Assembly (NCBI GenBank): GCA_021463845.1
Contig: JAJTXV010000001.1
Coordinates: forward strand, 62,001-126,000
Origin: Anaerolineales bacterium
Lineage (GTDB): Bacteria; Chloroflexota; Anaerolineae; Anaerolineales; UBA11579
Direction of reading: 5' to 3'
Length of the DNA: 64,000 nt
The notes under the pieces are model-generated. The model did no database searches, was not told the DNA's origin, and worked only from the letters and a program-made list of their open reading frames with translations. How positions within the stretch are numbered: the first letter of the stretch is position 1; each line of letters starts with the position of its first letter. Shown piece after piece: positions 47,950 to 56,974 of this stretch. Made by a program: the position numbers and the translations under genes.

Positions 47950-49179
47950 ATGGCAGAACTATACGAAGCAGTCATTATTGACGGAGTCCGCACTCCGATC
48001 GGAGCCCTGGGCGGCGCTTTGGCCGCCGTGCGGCCGGATGACATGGCCGCCCTTGTGCTCAAGGGCTTGATGGAGCGCACTGGGGTCAACCCGGCCGAGG
48101 TTGAAGAAGTCATCATGGGCTGCGCCAACCAGGCTGGCGAGGACAACCGCAATGTTGCCCGCATGGCGGTGCTGCTGGCCGGCTTCCCGGTGGAAGTGCC
48201 TGCCGTCACCGTCAACCGCTTGTGCGCCTCAGGCCTCAACGCGGTCAACACCGCCGCCCGCGCCATCAAGGCTGGCGAGGGAGATGTCTACATCGCCGCC
48301 GGGGTTGAGAGCATGACTCGCTCGCCATATTCGGTTGCCAAAGCAGCCCAGGCTTACGAATACGGCAACGTCACCATGTGGGATACCACCCTCGGCTGGC
48401 GTTTTCCAAACCAGAAGCTAAAAGACGCCTACGGCAATGATTCGATGGGCGAGACCGCTGAGAACTTAAACGAAGCTGAGCCCATCTCTCGTGAGGAGCA
48501 GGACCGCTTTGCTCTGCAAAGCCACCAGCGCGCCATCGCCGCCATGGATGCCGGCCGCTTCAAGGATGAGATATTGCCGGTGCCGGTGCCGCAGCGCAAG
48601 GGTGACCCCGTGATCGTGGATACTGACGAGCGCCCCCGCCGCGACACCAGCCTGGAGAGCCTGGCCAAGCTGCGCCCGGCCTTCCGCAAAGACGGCACCG
48701 TGACCGCCGGCAACTCCTCCGGCCTCAACGACGGCGCCTCGGCCCTGCTGCTCACCAGCGCCGCCAAAGCCAAGGCGCTGGGCCTCAAGCCGCTGGCCCG
48801 CGTGGTGGCTTCGGCCGCCGCCGGCGTGCCGCCGCGCACCATGGGCATTGGCCCAGTGCCTGCCGTGCGCAAAGCCTTGCAGCGCGCCGGGCTTAAGATC
48901 GAAGATATTGGTCTGGTGGAGTTGAATGAGGCCTTCGCCGTGCAGTCGCTAGCCGTGCTGCGCGAGCTAGACATCAGTGAAGACATCACCAATGTCAATG
49001 GCGGGGCGATTGCCTTGGGCCATCCGCTCGGCTGCTCTGGCGCCCGTATCCTGACGACCCTGCTGCACGAGATGCGCCGCCGGGCGGCCAGCATGCCGCG
49101 CCCCTTCTACGGCTTGGCTACCATGTGCGTCGGTGTCGGGCAGGGCGAAGCTACCATCGTGGAATGGTTGGGCGACTAG
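47950..49179 (+). CDS. Thiolase (acetyl-CoA or 3-oxoadipyl-CoA acyltransferase type)
   Basis: A 409-residue homodimeric acyl-CoA enzyme. The nucleophile Cys is C92 in [11 protein letters not shown]. The second half has the conserved [20 protein letters not shown] and the active-site Cys in [10 protein letters not shown], with the His in [15 protein letters not shown] near residue 140 is typical of the PcaF/3-oxoadipyl-CoA branch, but that branch overlaps acetyl-CoA C-acetyltransferases, so the substrate chain is open. No other beta-oxidation gene is nearby. Confidence 0.9.
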   Translation: MAELYEAVIIDGVRTPIGALGGALAAVRPDDMAALVLKGLMERTGVNPAEVEEVIMGCANQAGEDNRNVARMAVLLAGFPVEVPAVTVNRLCASGLNAVNTAARAIKAGEGDVYIAAGVESMTRSPYSVAKAAQAYEYGNVTMWDTTLGWRFPNQKLKDAYGNDSMGETAENLNEAEPISREEQDRFALQSHQRAIAAMDAGRFKDEILPVPVPQRKGDPVIVDTDERPRRDTSLESLAKLRPAFRKDGTVTAGNSSGLNDGASALLLTSAAKAKALGLKPLARVVASAAAGVPPRTMGIGPVPAVRKALQRAGLKIEDIGLVELNEAFAVQSLAVLRELDISEDITNVNGGAIALGHPLGCSGARILTTLLHEMRRRAASMPRPFYGLATMCVGVGQGEATIVEWLGD

Positions 49180-49197
49180 GCTCTAAGCGCTTGCATA

Positions 49198-50253
49198 TTA
49201 ATCCCCGGCCATTTCGTTCTTGAATGCCGCCAGCGCCGGCACGGGGGTCGGGTCGTAGCCGTAGGCCATTGCCAAGTAAAAGCTCACATAGTCGCCATAA
49301 TGCAGCGCCGTCCACAGGTTGGCCATGCGCGTCGAACCCGTGGCAGTGATCATGTCCGTGTTCTGGCCTTCGACCATGACCGCGGTGCGCGTCAGCTGCG
49401 TGCGTTTCTGATTGCGGAGATGGTCGTGCGCGGCTAGCAGGAACAGCGCCATGCTGGCATTGAACTGGGCTTCGGGCTGCATCAAGCCCTGCAGTGCGTT
49501 GTGATTGGTCTCAGGGATGAACTCAAAGCTGGCGGCCGCTTTGGAGTTCTCGTTGATCTGCGCCTTCCAACGCCGTGCCACCGGCGCCATCAGCCCCGCG
49601 CCGTACACGGTCACCCAGCGGCCCATCAGCTGGCCGCCCATGCGCTTGGCGGGGTTGCTGGTGTCGGCCACCTCGGCTACGAAGCTGGCCTGCTGCGCCT
49701 TCATGGCGGCCACTGCGTCGGCCACTTCGGCGGCCGGGTCGGGCAGCAGCCCCAGCCGCGATACCAGCGCCAGCAGCAGCCCAAAGGAATAGCCCACCGC
49801 GGTACGCGGCTGGCCTTTGTGATCGAATTGCCAAAGCGGGTTGCCGTCTTTGAGGGCCAGCTCGGCCAGCTTACCGCCGGTGCACACCACCAGGATCCGG
49901 CTGCCGGCGGCCTTGGCCGCCTGATGCGCTTCCAGCGTCTCTTCGGTATTGCCAGAGTGTGACGAACACACCACTAGCGTGTCACTATTGACCCAGGCAG
50001 GCAGGCCATAATCGCGGTGAGTGGTCAGGCTGGCTTTCAGCTGCGGTTCGCCATAGGCGGCCAGCAGGTCAGCGCCGATGGCCGAGCCGCCCATACCGGC
50101 CACGATGATCTGCTTCACGCCCTGCCAATCCGGCAGCGGCAGGTTTTGGCCCAGCTGCCAAGCGGCTGCCAGCTGGTCAGGCAGCCCGTTGATGTGGCCG
50201 ATCATGTCTTCGGGGTCCAGAGCTTTTAGTTGTTCGAGGTCATTCAGATTCAT
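49198..50253 (-). CDS. Bifunctional phosphoglucose/phosphomannose isomerase
   Basis: A 351-residue SIS-domain enzyme interconverting fructose-6-phosphate with glucose-6- or mannose-6-phosphate. Features are IIVAGMGGSAIGADLLAAYG (phosphate-binding loop, near 49-68), VVCSSHSGNTEETLEAHQAA with the SIS motif, and ETNHNALQGL with the catalytic His in a PETNHN motif. The N-terminal 40 residues are helical. It overlaps the end of rsmI by 14 bases and so is probably translated with it. Mannose-6-phosphate production fits the mannosyl-type transferases in the window. Confidence 0.88.
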   Translation of the reverse strand: MNLNDLEQLKALDPEDMIGHINGLPDQLAAAWQLGQNLPLPDWQGVKQIIVAGMGGSAIGADLLAAYGEPQLKASLTTHRDYGLPAWVNSDTLVVCSSHSGNTEETLEAHQAAKAAGSRILVVCTGGKLAELALKDGNPLWQFDHKGQPRTAVGYSFGLLLALVSRLGLLPDPAAEVADAVAAMKAQQASFVAEVADTSNPAKRMGGQLMGRWVTVYGAGLMAPVARRWKAQINENSKAAASFEFIPETNHNALQGLMQPEAQFNASMALFLLAAHDHLRNQKRTQLTRTAVMVEGQNTDMITATGSTRMANLWTALHYGDYVSFYLAMAYGYDPTPVPALAAFKNEMAGD

Positions 50254-51082
50254 TCGAGGCGTCCTTACGGAGTTGTTCCAGCAGTGTGTAGACCTGGCTG
50301 CGCGGCCAGCCGGTTTCGGCGGCCACTTGTTTGGCCAGTTGCGAGGGCGGAGTGCTCTCCAACCCGGCGCGCAGCACCGATTTTACTTGCTCTTCATCCC
50401 AGGCCTTCTCGTCCGGCGCGGCCCCGGCTACCACAAGCGTGAACTCGCCGCGGGCCGGTTCTTTGGCGTAAAAGGCGGCGGCTTCGCTCAGCGTGCCGCG
50501 GAAGAAGCGCTCGTACAGCTTGGTCAGCTCGGCGGCCACCGCCACCTGGCGCTCGCCCAGCACGCTGTGCAGGTCGGCCAGCGCGGCTTGCAGCCGGTGC
50601 GGGCTTTCCAGCCACACCAGCGTGTAGGGCAGGGCGGCGGCGGCCTGGATGGCGCGCTGCCGCTCGCTGGCTTTGTGCGGCAAATAGCCCAGGTACACGA
50701 AATGGTCGCTTGGTAGGCCGCTGGCCGCCAGCGCAGCCACCGGTGCGCTTGGCCCCGGCACCGGGCTCACCTGGTGCCCGGCCGCCAGCGCCGCCTGCAC
50801 CAGCAGGTAGCCGGGGTCATTGATCCCCGGCATACCCGCGTCCGAGATCAGGGCGACATCGCCCTGCGCCAGCGCTTCCAAAATTGGCTCGAGCTTGTGG
50901 CTTTGATTGTGTTCGTAATAACTCGTGATGCGCGTGTTGATCTCAAAATGTCTAAGCAGTTTCTTGCTGTGGCGCGTATCTTCTGCCGCGATCAGCTGCA
51001 CTTCCTTCAAAATGCGTACAGCCCGCGGGCTCATATCCTCAAGATTGCCGATGGGAGTGGCTACCAGAAACAAGGTGGCCAT
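50240..51082 (-). CDS. rsmI: 16S rRNA 2'-O-ribose C1402 methyltransferase
   Basis: Methylates the ribose of C1402 in the decoding centre. This TP-methylase fold of 280 residues starts [20 protein letters not shown], the RsmI hallmark. AAEDTRHSKKLLRHF, DVALISDAGMPGINDPGYLLV, VSPVPGPSAPVAALAASGL and LVWLESPHRL follow, all typical. The C-terminal RsmI-specific HTH-like part ends WPRSQVYTLLEQL. Start 51082 overlaps the last base of the DUF951 gene; an upstream frame of 49 codons with Gly/Ala/Pro-rich text is not coding. Confidence 0.95.
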   Translation of the reverse strand: MATLFLVATPIGNLEDMSPRAVRILKEVQLIAAEDTRHSKKLLRHFEINTRITSYYEHNQSHKLEPILEALAQGDVALISDAGMPGINDPGYLLVQAALAAGHQVSPVPGPSAPVAALAASGLPSDHFVYLGYLPHKASERQRAIQAAAALPYTLVWLESPHRLQAALADLHSVLGERQVAVAAELTKLYERFFRGTLSEAAAFYAKEPARGEFTLVVAGAAPDEKAWDEEQVKSVLRAGLESTPPSQLAKQVAAETGWPRSQVYTLLEQLRKDASNESE

Positions 51083-51282
51083 CAGCTTTGCTTCTCGTCT
51101 TCGTCTAGGATCTTTTTCATGCGGTGGGCCAATTGGCGGCGCTCCAGCAGCACCCGCCGCCCGCACCCCAGGCACACCAGGCCAATATCCGCCCCCAGAC
51201 GCACGACCTTCCAGTCCGTGCTGCCACATGGGTGCACTTTGCGCAGGCGCACAACATCATCCAGCTTGAGTTCGGGCAGCAT
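51082..51282 (-). CDS. DUF951 family zinc-ribbon-like protein
   Basis: A 66-residue protein with [20 protein letters not shown] and [13 protein letters not shown], the DUF951 signature, including three Cys able to bind zinc with a His. Ends in a basic-acidic helix. Function unknown; the small size and fold suggest nucleic-acid or translation-linked work. A TACCAT hexamer 6 nt before its ATG is a possible leaderless promoter. It is the first gene of the unit with rsmI and the isomerase, so it may act in translation. Confidence 0.88.
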   Translation of the reverse strand: MLPELKLDDVVRLRKVHPCGSTDWKVVRLGADIGLVCLGCGRRVLLERRQLAHRMKKILDEDEKQS

Positions 51283-51288
51283 GCCGGA

Positions 51289-51294
51289 ATGGTA
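51289..51294 (-). promoter_or_regulatory. -10-like TACCAT before DUF951
   Basis: Minus strand TACCAT, then TCCGGC, then ATG. Weak consensus, but the spacing agrees with other leaderless-type starts in this window. Confidence 0.3.
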
Positions 51295-51322
51295 TCACGC
51301 CGGTTTGCAGCGCTCTGGCCGC

Positions 51323-51328
51323 TATAAT
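51323..51328 (+). promoter_or_regulatory. -10 TATAAT, 6 nt before the M50 protease gene
   Basis: Perfect hexamer, then TCCTGC and ATG at 51335. Predicted transcription start coincides with the ATG. No Shine-Dalgarno sequence is seen. Confidence 0.55.
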
Positions 51329-51334
51329 TCCTGC

Positions 51335-51973
51335 ATGCTCGACATGACCGTTTCTGACTTGATCGCCCGCATCATTGTGCTGGTGGTGGCTTTCACCGTG
51401 CACGAGTTTGCGCATGCCTACACCGCCGACCGCTTCGGCGACCCAACGCCGCGTGCCATGGGCCGCCTGACCCTAAACCCGCTCGCCCACCTTGACCCGC
51501 TCGGTTCGCTGCTGCTCATCGTGGCCGGCTTCGGTTGGGCTAAGCCCGTGCTGGTCAACCCGGACATCCTGCAGCGCCGTCACCCGGCCGCCATGATGCT
51601 GGTTGCCCTGGCCGGGCCGGCCAGCAATCTGCTGCTTGCCGTTCTGGCCGCTATTCCTTATCAGCTTGGCCTGGTTACGTTGTCTGCACCCGGCGCGCTG
51701 TTACCCAGCCCCTTTCAGCTTTTGCAGGCCTTCGTCTTCATTAACTTGCTGCTGATGTTCTTCAATCTCATCCCAATCTTCCCGCTCGACGGCGAAAAGA
51801 TCCTCACCTATTTCCTGCCCCCCAGTGGCAAAGACTTCATGGCAAGCATTCGCCCTTACGGCTCGCTCATTCTGCTGGCGGCAATCTTCCTGCTGCCGCG
51901 GCTGGGTATCGATGTTCTTGGCTATCTGGTATGGGAGCCGATGCAGGCGCTCTACCGCGTCCTGATGGGTTAG
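51335..51973 (+). CDS. Site-2-protease-like M50 zinc metalloprotease
   Basis: A 212-residue intramembrane protease of the short S2P (YwhC/Rv1051-like) group. Zinc motif HEFAH (residues 23-27) lies in the first membrane segment. [20 protein letters not shown] follows, and the second active-site motif is [14 protein letters not shown] with Asp. There are five or six hydrophobic segments and no PDZ domain. The ATG at 51335 fits both the TATAAT position and the family start; a longer frame upstream runs across rsmI. Substrates are unknown. It converges with the lipoprotein gene, overlapping its stop by a few bases. Confidence 0.9.
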   Translation: MLDMTVSDLIARIIVLVVAFTVHEFAHAYTADRFGDPTPRAMGRLTLNPLAHLDPLGSLLLIVAGFGWAKPVLVNPDILQRRHPAAMMLVALAGPASNLLLAVLAAIPYQLGLVTLSAPGALLPSPFQLLQAFVFINLLLMFFNLIPIFPLDGEKILTYFLPPSGKDFMASIRPYGSLILLAAIFLLPRLGIDVLGYLVWEPMQALYRVLMG

Positions 51974-52800
51974 GGCAGCAGCAAAACTTCCACGGCGCTG
52001 AAGTGCGCCGTGCCCGGGATGTTGTAGCCCCGTTCGCTCACCGCCACCTGCAGCCAGGTCGGCTCGTTGACCTTCACATTCAGCACGGTTTCAAAAATGG
52101 CCGGGCGGCTCAGTTCGTCCTGCGTGTAGATCTCGCGGGCCACCAGCACGCGGCCCTCGCGTGTGATCAGCTGGATGCTCAGCGGCCGGTTGCTGGCCGT
52201 GTAGGCCGTTCCGCTGATCACGATCTCGCCGCTGATTTGCTGCCTGTCGGTTGGCTGACTCAACGTGATGTGACTTTGTTCGTTGCCCGGCACAATGTTG
52301 GTCTGGCCCTCACCCAGCAGGATCAGCTCGACTGAATTGAGCGCTTGGGTGCGCCCGTAGCCGTCCACTGTGCGCAGGGTCAAGCGTGCTGGCAGCGGCG
52401 GGCGGCTGACCTCGAACGGGAGCTGCATTGCAAACTCGGCTGTGCTGGCCCCCAGCACCTGGCGCACGAGTATGCGTCCAGCCTGGTCGCTTAGCTCCAC
52501 GATGACATGACCGTCGGCGCCAGCTTGCAAACGAGCATCGATGGCAATCGGGGAGCTTACCTGGGAGCCGCTGCCGGGCGACAGGATGAAGATGTCTGCA
52601 ATTGAGATTGCATTATTGTTAATATCTGCAATTTCTGTTGCGTCTATTGGCGGAGCAGTTTCCGTGGCCGTAGGTTGCGCAGTGCTACTAGGTTTCGTTG
52701 GAGTTGGGGAGGCCGCTGGCGCCGCGGCGCAGCCTGCCAACAGCAGGCTGAGCGCCACCAGCGCCGTCAAGAACTTAGGAAAGCGAGGACCACACTTCAA
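51970..52800 (-). CDS. Lipoprotein with two Gmad2-type Ig-like domains (start uncertain)
   Basis: Secreted lipoprotein of about 276 residues. Lipobox LLLAGC follows a hydrophobic stretch, then a Thr/Pro/Ala linker. Two similar sections start ISIADIFILSPGSGSQVSSP and ITLSQPTDRQQISGEIVIS, each followed by VxLxDxxGRxLVxR text, as in Gmad2 domains found in spore-germination and cell-surface proteins. Only TTG starts are available: 52800 gives a signal with Lys/Arg in the n-region (chosen), 52770 a shorter one. It overlaps the end of the dehydrogenase gene, so translation is coupled and weak starts are plausible. Role unknown. Confidence 0.65.
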   Translation of the reverse strand: MKCGPRFPKFLTALVALSLLLAGCAAAPAASPTPTKPSSTAQPTATETAPPIDATEIADINNNAISIADIFILSPGSGSQVSSPIAIDARLQAGADGHVIVELSDQAGRILVRQVLGASTAEFAMQLPFEVSRPPLPARLTLRTVDGYGRTQALNSVELILLGEGQTNIVPGNEQSHITLSQPTDRQQISGEIVISGTAYTASNRPLSIQLITREGRVLVAREIYTQDELSRPAIFETVLNVKVNEPTWLQVAVSERGYNIPGTAHFSAVEVLLLP

Positions 52801-53863
52801 GTTTGGTGCCCACGCGCTTGATGATCTCATCCGTGAAGGCTTTGGTGCCCAAGTGGCCGCCCAGATCCGTCGTGGCGTGCCCGTTGTGGATGGCCTCGAA
52901 CACGGCCTCGTAGATGGCCCGCGAGGCGCGCTCGCTGGCCTTGCCGGGCACATAGCTCAGCAGCGCGCCCAGCGCCAGGATCATGCCCATCGGGTTGGCA
53001 ATGTCCTTGCCTTCCAATGCCGGGGCGGTGCCGTGCGGCGCTTCGGCCATCACGGCTTTGACGCTCTGGGTTTCGCTATCCACGGCCAGCACCAGGCTCT
53101 CGGAGCCGGCAATGCTGCCGAACATCTGCAGGATTAGGTCAGACAGCAGGTCGCCGTCACGGTTCATGGCCGGGATCACCAGCGCCTGCCCGTTGGCTTG
53201 CAGCAACAGGGCCAGCGTGGCGTCGATCAAGAGCGGGCGGTACTCCACATCCGGGTGGCGCAGCGAGGCCGCGTCCATCTCTTCCTTGAACATGCCTTCG
53301 TACACCGGGCTGACCGTGTACTTGGGCCCACCAAACACGGTTGCGCCGTTCTTCTTGGCGTACAAAAAGGCAAATTCGGCCACGGCCTGGCAGGTGGAGC
53401 GATGGATCTGCGAGGTGCGGTAGGCGACCTCGTCACCGTCAATACTCTCGCGCCATTCCTTGGCGCCGTATGCGTCTTCCACCGCCATACGCGCCACCGC
53501 GATCGGAGCGTGCACTCCGGCCACCGGGAGCACGTTGGGTATGCGCCGCCCAGTGCGCAGAATCACTTGCGCCTTCATCGCATTGCGCAGGATCGCATTC
53601 GGGCTGCCCAGGGTGCCACTTTCCGGGGTGATCGTGGCCGCTTTCAGGCCAAAGCCGCATTCCACCATCGCTTTGCCAGCTGCGTGCACCACTTCGTTCT
53701 TGGTGGCTTCGCGGTTGGCCAGGCTCAGGTCAAAATGCTCAAACGCAAAATCCACACCCAGCGCTTCCGCTACACGCAGGGTTTCCAGCATTAATTCTTC
53801 CCCGGTCTGGTCGCCATGCATCAGGACCACACGCAGGGGGTTACTTTTGTGGGGCGTACTCAC
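52775..53863 (-). CDS. Isocitrate/isopropylmalate dehydrogenase family protein
   Basis: A beta-decarboxylating NAD(P)-linked dehydrogenase, about 362 residues. It begins RVVLMHGDQTGEELM, an altered form of the usual GDGIGPE start. The phosphate and metal motif region has SIDGDEVAYRTSQIHRSTCQ, and the metal Asp cluster is MNRDGDLLSDLILQMFG. The C-terminal AMAEAPHGTAP-like VMAEAPHGTAPALEGKDIANP is a strong family mark. The substrate may be isocitrate, isopropylmalate or homoisocitrate; the altered loops prevent a choice. GTG 53863 has AGAGG before it and overlaps the response regulator. Confidence 0.83.
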   Translation of the reverse strand: MSTPHKSNPLRVVLMHGDQTGEELMLETLRVAEALGVDFAFEHFDLSLANREATKNEVVHAAGKAMVECGFGLKAATITPESGTLGSPNAILRNAMKAQVILRTGRRIPNVLPVAGVHAPIAVARMAVEDAYGAKEWRESIDGDEVAYRTSQIHRSTCQAVAEFAFLYAKKNGATVFGGPKYTVSPVYEGMFKEEMDAASLRHPDVEYRPLLIDATLALLLQANGQALVIPAMNRDGDLLSDLILQMFGSIAGSESLVLAVDSETQSVKAVMAEAPHGTAPALEGKDIANPMGMILALGALLSYVPGKASERASRAIYEAVFEAIHNGHATTDLGGHLGTKAFTDEIIKRVGTKLEVWSSLS

Positions 53864-54209
53864 CAATTACCTCTAGCAGTTCTTGTAGTCGAATGGGTTT
53901 TTCCAGTGAAGCGACCGCGCCGCTGGCACGTGCCTCTGACTGGATTTCGCTTAGATTGAGCGCCGAGAGCGTCACGATCGGGATGTCGCTGGTCTCAGGC
54001 AGGCTGCGCAGCTGTTGGATCATCTGCAGGCTGCGGCGGCCATTCAGGTTCACATCCGTCACGATCAGGTCGGGGCGCGCTTCCTGGGCCAGGCGCAGAG
54101 CCTCCTCTTCGCTGGCGGCCGTGATCGCCTGATGGCCCATGATCGTGGCTGCTTGGGTGAGCAGCTTGCGCGTCAGGGGCTCGTCATCTACGAAGAGAAT
54201 GTTTGCCAT
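53841..54209 (-). CDS. Single-domain response regulator
   Basis: A 122-residue CheY-like receiver with no output domain. The acidic pair is VDDEP (Asp8-Asp9), the phospho-acceptor is Asp52 in IVTDVNLNG, then a Thr in VTLSALN and the Lys of LEKPIR. All catalytic positions are present. It likely relays signals from an unlinked histidine kinase. It overlaps the dehydrogenase gene by 23 bases, an odd pairing. TATCAT lies 9 nt before its ATG, so the mRNA may be leaderless. Confidence 0.9.
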   Translation of the reverse strand: MANILFVDDEPLTRKLLTQAATIMGHQAITAASEEEALRLAQEARPDLIVTDVNLNGRRSLQMIQQLRSLPETSDIPIVTLSALNLSEIQSEARASGAVASLEKPIRLQELLEVIGEYAPQK

Positions 54210-54218
54210 AGGGCGTCA

Positions 54219-54224
54219 ATGATA
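54219..54224 (-). promoter_or_regulatory. -10-like TATCAT, 9 nt before the response regulator ATG
   Basis: Minus strand TATCAT, then TGACGCCCT, then ATG. A Shine-Dalgarno sequence is lacking. Confidence 0.35.
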
Positions 54225-54258
54225 CCTGACGCGGCCGCCTCTACTCCCCGCTCCTTAA

Positions 54259-54290
54259 CAAAAAGGCCGCCCATCGGGCGGCCTTTTTTG
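54259..54290 (-). terminator. terminator of the M32 carboxypeptidase gene
   Basis: AAAAAGGCCGCCC-ATC-GGGCGGCCTTTTTT. Symmetric enough to work in both directions. Confidence 0.9.
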
Positions 54291-54303
54291 TTGTTTGCAA
54301 AGT

Positions 54304-55806
54304 CTACAGACCGTAGATGTCTGTGAACTTCCTTTCCAAGTAGCGAATGTAGGCGTCGCCGTTGATCTTGGAGCCGGTGATGCGCTCGACCATCACCTGG
54401 GGCTCGAACTTGGCGCCCGGCGCATGCACGTGCTTGTTCAGCCACTGCAGCAGCGGGGCGAACTCAGCCGTGCGGATCTTGTTCTCGATGTCCGGAATGT
54501 CGCGGCCGATCACTTCCCATAACTGGGCCGATACCAGGTTGCCCAGCGCATAGGTGGAGAAATAGCCCATCAAGCCGAACGACCAGTGCACATCCTGCAG
54601 CACACCTTCCTTGTCATTCGGCGGGGTGACGCCCAGATACTTGGTGAACAGCTCACTCCAGTACATCGGCAGCTTCTTGACCTCGGCCTCGCCCTCCATG
54701 ATGGCCATTTCCAGCTCCATGCGTAGCATGATGTGCAGGTTATAGGTGGCCTCGTCCGCCTCGACACGAATATAAGACGACGCCACCTTGTTGATGGCCT
54801 TGTAGAAGGTCTCCATGTCCACACCCTTCAACTGCTCAGGGAATACCTTCTGCAGTTTGGGGAAGTAGTGCTCCCAGAATGGCTTGGAGCGGCCAACCAG
54901 GTTCTCCCACATGCGTGATTGCGATTCGCCGATCGCCAGCGAGGGGCTGTTGTACAGCGGCGTGCGCTTCAAGTTCTCGGCTACGCCTTGAGCGTGCATG
55001 GCGTGGCCGGCTTCGTGCAGCGTGCCGAAGAAGTACGGGTTGAAGAAGTCCGGATACACGCGGGTCGTGATGCGGTGGTCGCCCCAGCCCAGCGTGGTCT
55101 GAAACGGGTGGGTGGTCTTGTCCAGGCGGCCTTGCTTCCAGTCGTAACCGAAGTCGGTCACCACGCCCACGCCAAAATCCCACTGGCCCTTTTCGTCAAA
55201 GGGCTGGTGCAGCACCGAATCATCCACCTGCTGCGCTTCAGAGATGCGTTTGATGAGGTCGACCTGCTTGGGGCGGATGTCATCGAAGATGACCTTCACG
55301 TCCTTGGCCTTCATGCCCGGTTCGTAAATATCCAGCATCGGGTCGTATACATGATCGTACGGAGCATACAGCTCGGCGAAACGGCGCGCCCAGTCCACCA
55401 ACTTCTCCAGATGCGGTTCAAAGATGGGGAAATCGGACTTAATGCGCGCTTCCTGCCAGGCCTGGTTGCCCATCGTGGTCAGCTCGGCGCGTTCAGCCAC
55501 CATGCGGCTGGGCACCTTGGTGTCCTTGTCAAAATGACGCCGGGTGACCGCCACCAGGCGTGCTTCGTCTGAGTCTGGATCCCAGTCGCCGGCTTGCTTC
55601 TCCAGCGCATCCAACAGCTTGCCCACCTCGGCTGAGGTGAACTTCTCATGGGCGATCTTGTCCAGCGTCCCCTGAGCCTGGCCGCGGGCTTCGGCGCCCA
55701 TCGGCGGCATGTAGGTCTGCTGGTCCCAACCCAGCACTGCGCTGGCGTTGTTGATGTCTGAGATCTCGCCCAGAATTTCTTTCAGATGTTCCAGTTCTTT
55801 GCTCAT
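54304..55806 (-). CDS. M32 family carboxypeptidase (thermostable carboxypeptidase 1-like)
   Basis: A 500-residue cytoplasmic zinc carboxypeptidase. The zinc motif is HEAGH in YFFGTLHEAGHAMHAQG, with the later Glu ligand in the SQSRMWENLVGRS region, the M32 hallmark. DDIRPKQVDLIKRI and HPFQTTLGWGDHRITTRVY are also typical; the latter carries the DxRxT motif as DHRITT. MSKELEHLKEIL at ATG 55806 has AAGGAGA before it, so 14 upstream codons are not used. Acts as a peptidase, cutting residues from C-termini of peptides. Confidence 0.92.
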   Translation of the reverse strand: MSKELEHLKEILGEISDINNASAVLGWDQQTYMPPMGAEARGQAQGTLDKIAHEKFTSAEVGKLLDALEKQAGDWDPDSDEARLVAVTRRHFDKDTKVPSRMVAERAELTTMGNQAWQEARIKSDFPIFEPHLEKLVDWARRFAELYAPYDHVYDPMLDIYEPGMKAKDVKVIFDDIRPKQVDLIKRISEAQQVDDSVLHQPFDEKGQWDFGVGVVTDFGYDWKQGRLDKTTHPFQTTLGWGDHRITTRVYPDFFNPYFFGTLHEAGHAMHAQGVAENLKRTPLYNSPSLAIGESQSRMWENLVGRSKPFWEHYFPKLQKVFPEQLKGVDMETFYKAINKVASSYIRVEADEATYNLHIMLRMELEMAIMEGEAEVKKLPMYWSELFTKYLGVTPPNDKEGVLQDVHWSFGLMGYFSTYALGNLVSAQLWEVIGRDIPDIENKIRTAEFAPLLQWLNKHVHAPGAKFEPQVMVERITGSKINGDAYIRYLERKFTDIYGL

Positions 55807-55919
55807 GTGTCTCCTTCTGCTAGTTTCTGGTTGAAAGCAAAAAAGCACTCACCACAAAGTCCACAAAGTTACTTCGTTACTTTCTAATCTTCGTGTCTCT
55901 TGTGTCTTTGTGGTTGCCT

Positions 55920-56855
55920 CTATTTCACCTGCCAGCGTAGCGCCTTGCCCAGCAGGGCGTTCGCCACCTCATCGGCCACGTCCAGGGCGGCGCGTGTCTG
56001 CGCTTCGGCCGTCTGGGCGCCCATATGCGGCGTGGCGATCACGCGTGGGTGGCGCACCAGGTCCGTGGCTCCCGGCGGCTCGGTTGCATATACGTCCAGC
56101 GCCGCCCCGGCCACCTGGCCGCGGGTGAGCGCGTTGAGCAGCGCATCTTCATCGATCACGCCGCCGCGCGCCGCGCACACTATGTACACGCCGCGCTTCA
56201 TCTTCTCAAACGTGACTTCGTTGAGCATGCCGCGTGTTTCGGGCAGCAGCGGCAGGTGCAAAGTCAATACATCGCTGCGGCTGTACACCTCGTCCAGCTT
56301 GGCTGCCAGGGCGCCGCGGCTTTGGATCGTGCTGTCATCCAGAAAGGGGTCAAAGCCCAGCACCTGCATGTCGAACGCCGCCGCCCGCCGCGCCACCTGA
56401 GCGCCAATGTTGCCCATGCCCAAAATGCCCAGCGTCTTGCCGGCCAATTCAGCGCCCTCGAACGACTTCTTGTCCCATTCGCCGGCCTTCATGCTGGCGT
56501 CGGCGCGCGGCACGCTGCGCACCAGCGCCAGCATCAGCGCCAGGGTCAGCTCGGCCACCGCCACACTGGTGGAAACCGGGGTATTCACCACGGCCACTTT
56601 GTGGGTCGCGGCCGCCGCCAGGTCAATATTGTCCACGCCTACGCCCGCCCGGCCTACCACCTTCAGGTTTGGGGCGGCGGCCAGCACCTCGGCGGTCACC
56701 TTGGTGCGGCTGCGCACGATCAGCCCGGTGTACTCTGGCAATACCTTCAGCAGCTCGCCTGCATCAATGCCGGCGCGGTCATCCGCCTGCAGGCCAGCGG
56801 CCTGCAGGCGGCCAACGGCTTCGGGGGATAGAGAATCTGCAATGAGTACTTTCAT
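55920..56855 (-). CDS. D-isomer specific 2-hydroxyacid dehydrogenase (3-phosphoglycerate dehydrogenase-like)
   Basis: A 311-residue NAD-dependent enzyme. The substrate domain begins MKVLIADSLSPEAV and includes LIVRSRTKVTAEVL. The NAD-binding core has GKTLGILGMGNIGAQVARRA (GxGxxG), then a conserved VLTLHLPLLPETRGMLNE, CAARGGVIDEDALL, and a His in TPHMGAQT; the catalytic Arg, Glu and His set is intact. No ACT domain is attached, so this is the short SerA form without classical serine regulation. ATG follows a spaced TACAAT but no good Shine-Dalgarno sequence. Confidence 0.88.
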   Translation of the reverse strand: MKVLIADSLSPEAVGRLQAAGLQADDRAGIDAGELLKVLPEYTGLIVRSRTKVTAEVLAAAPNLKVVGRAGVGVDNIDLAAAATHKVAVVNTPVSTSVAVAELTLALMLALVRSVPRADASMKAGEWDKKSFEGAELAGKTLGILGMGNIGAQVARRAAAFDMQVLGFDPFLDDSTIQSRGALAAKLDEVYSRSDVLTLHLPLLPETRGMLNEVTFEKMKRGVYIVCAARGGVIDEDALLNALTRGQVAGAALDVYATEPPGATDLVRHPRVIATPHMGAQTAEAQTRAALDVADEVANALLGKALRWQVK

Positions 56856-56936
56856 GGGAGCAAACTTTCACTATCTCGGAATAGGCACGATTGTAAGCGC
56901 GTTTGCCTGGCTTGCGCCCTACGCTGGTACGCGTGC

Positions 56937-56942
56937 TAGAAT
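56937..56942 (+). promoter_or_regulatory. -10-like TAGAAT before the large S41 lipoprotein gene
   Basis: TAGAAT with a leader of about 26 nt that contains GAGGAGGAG. Confidence 0.45.
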
Positions 56943-56974
56943 CCGCCGCAACTGCTCACTCCTGAGGAGGAGAC

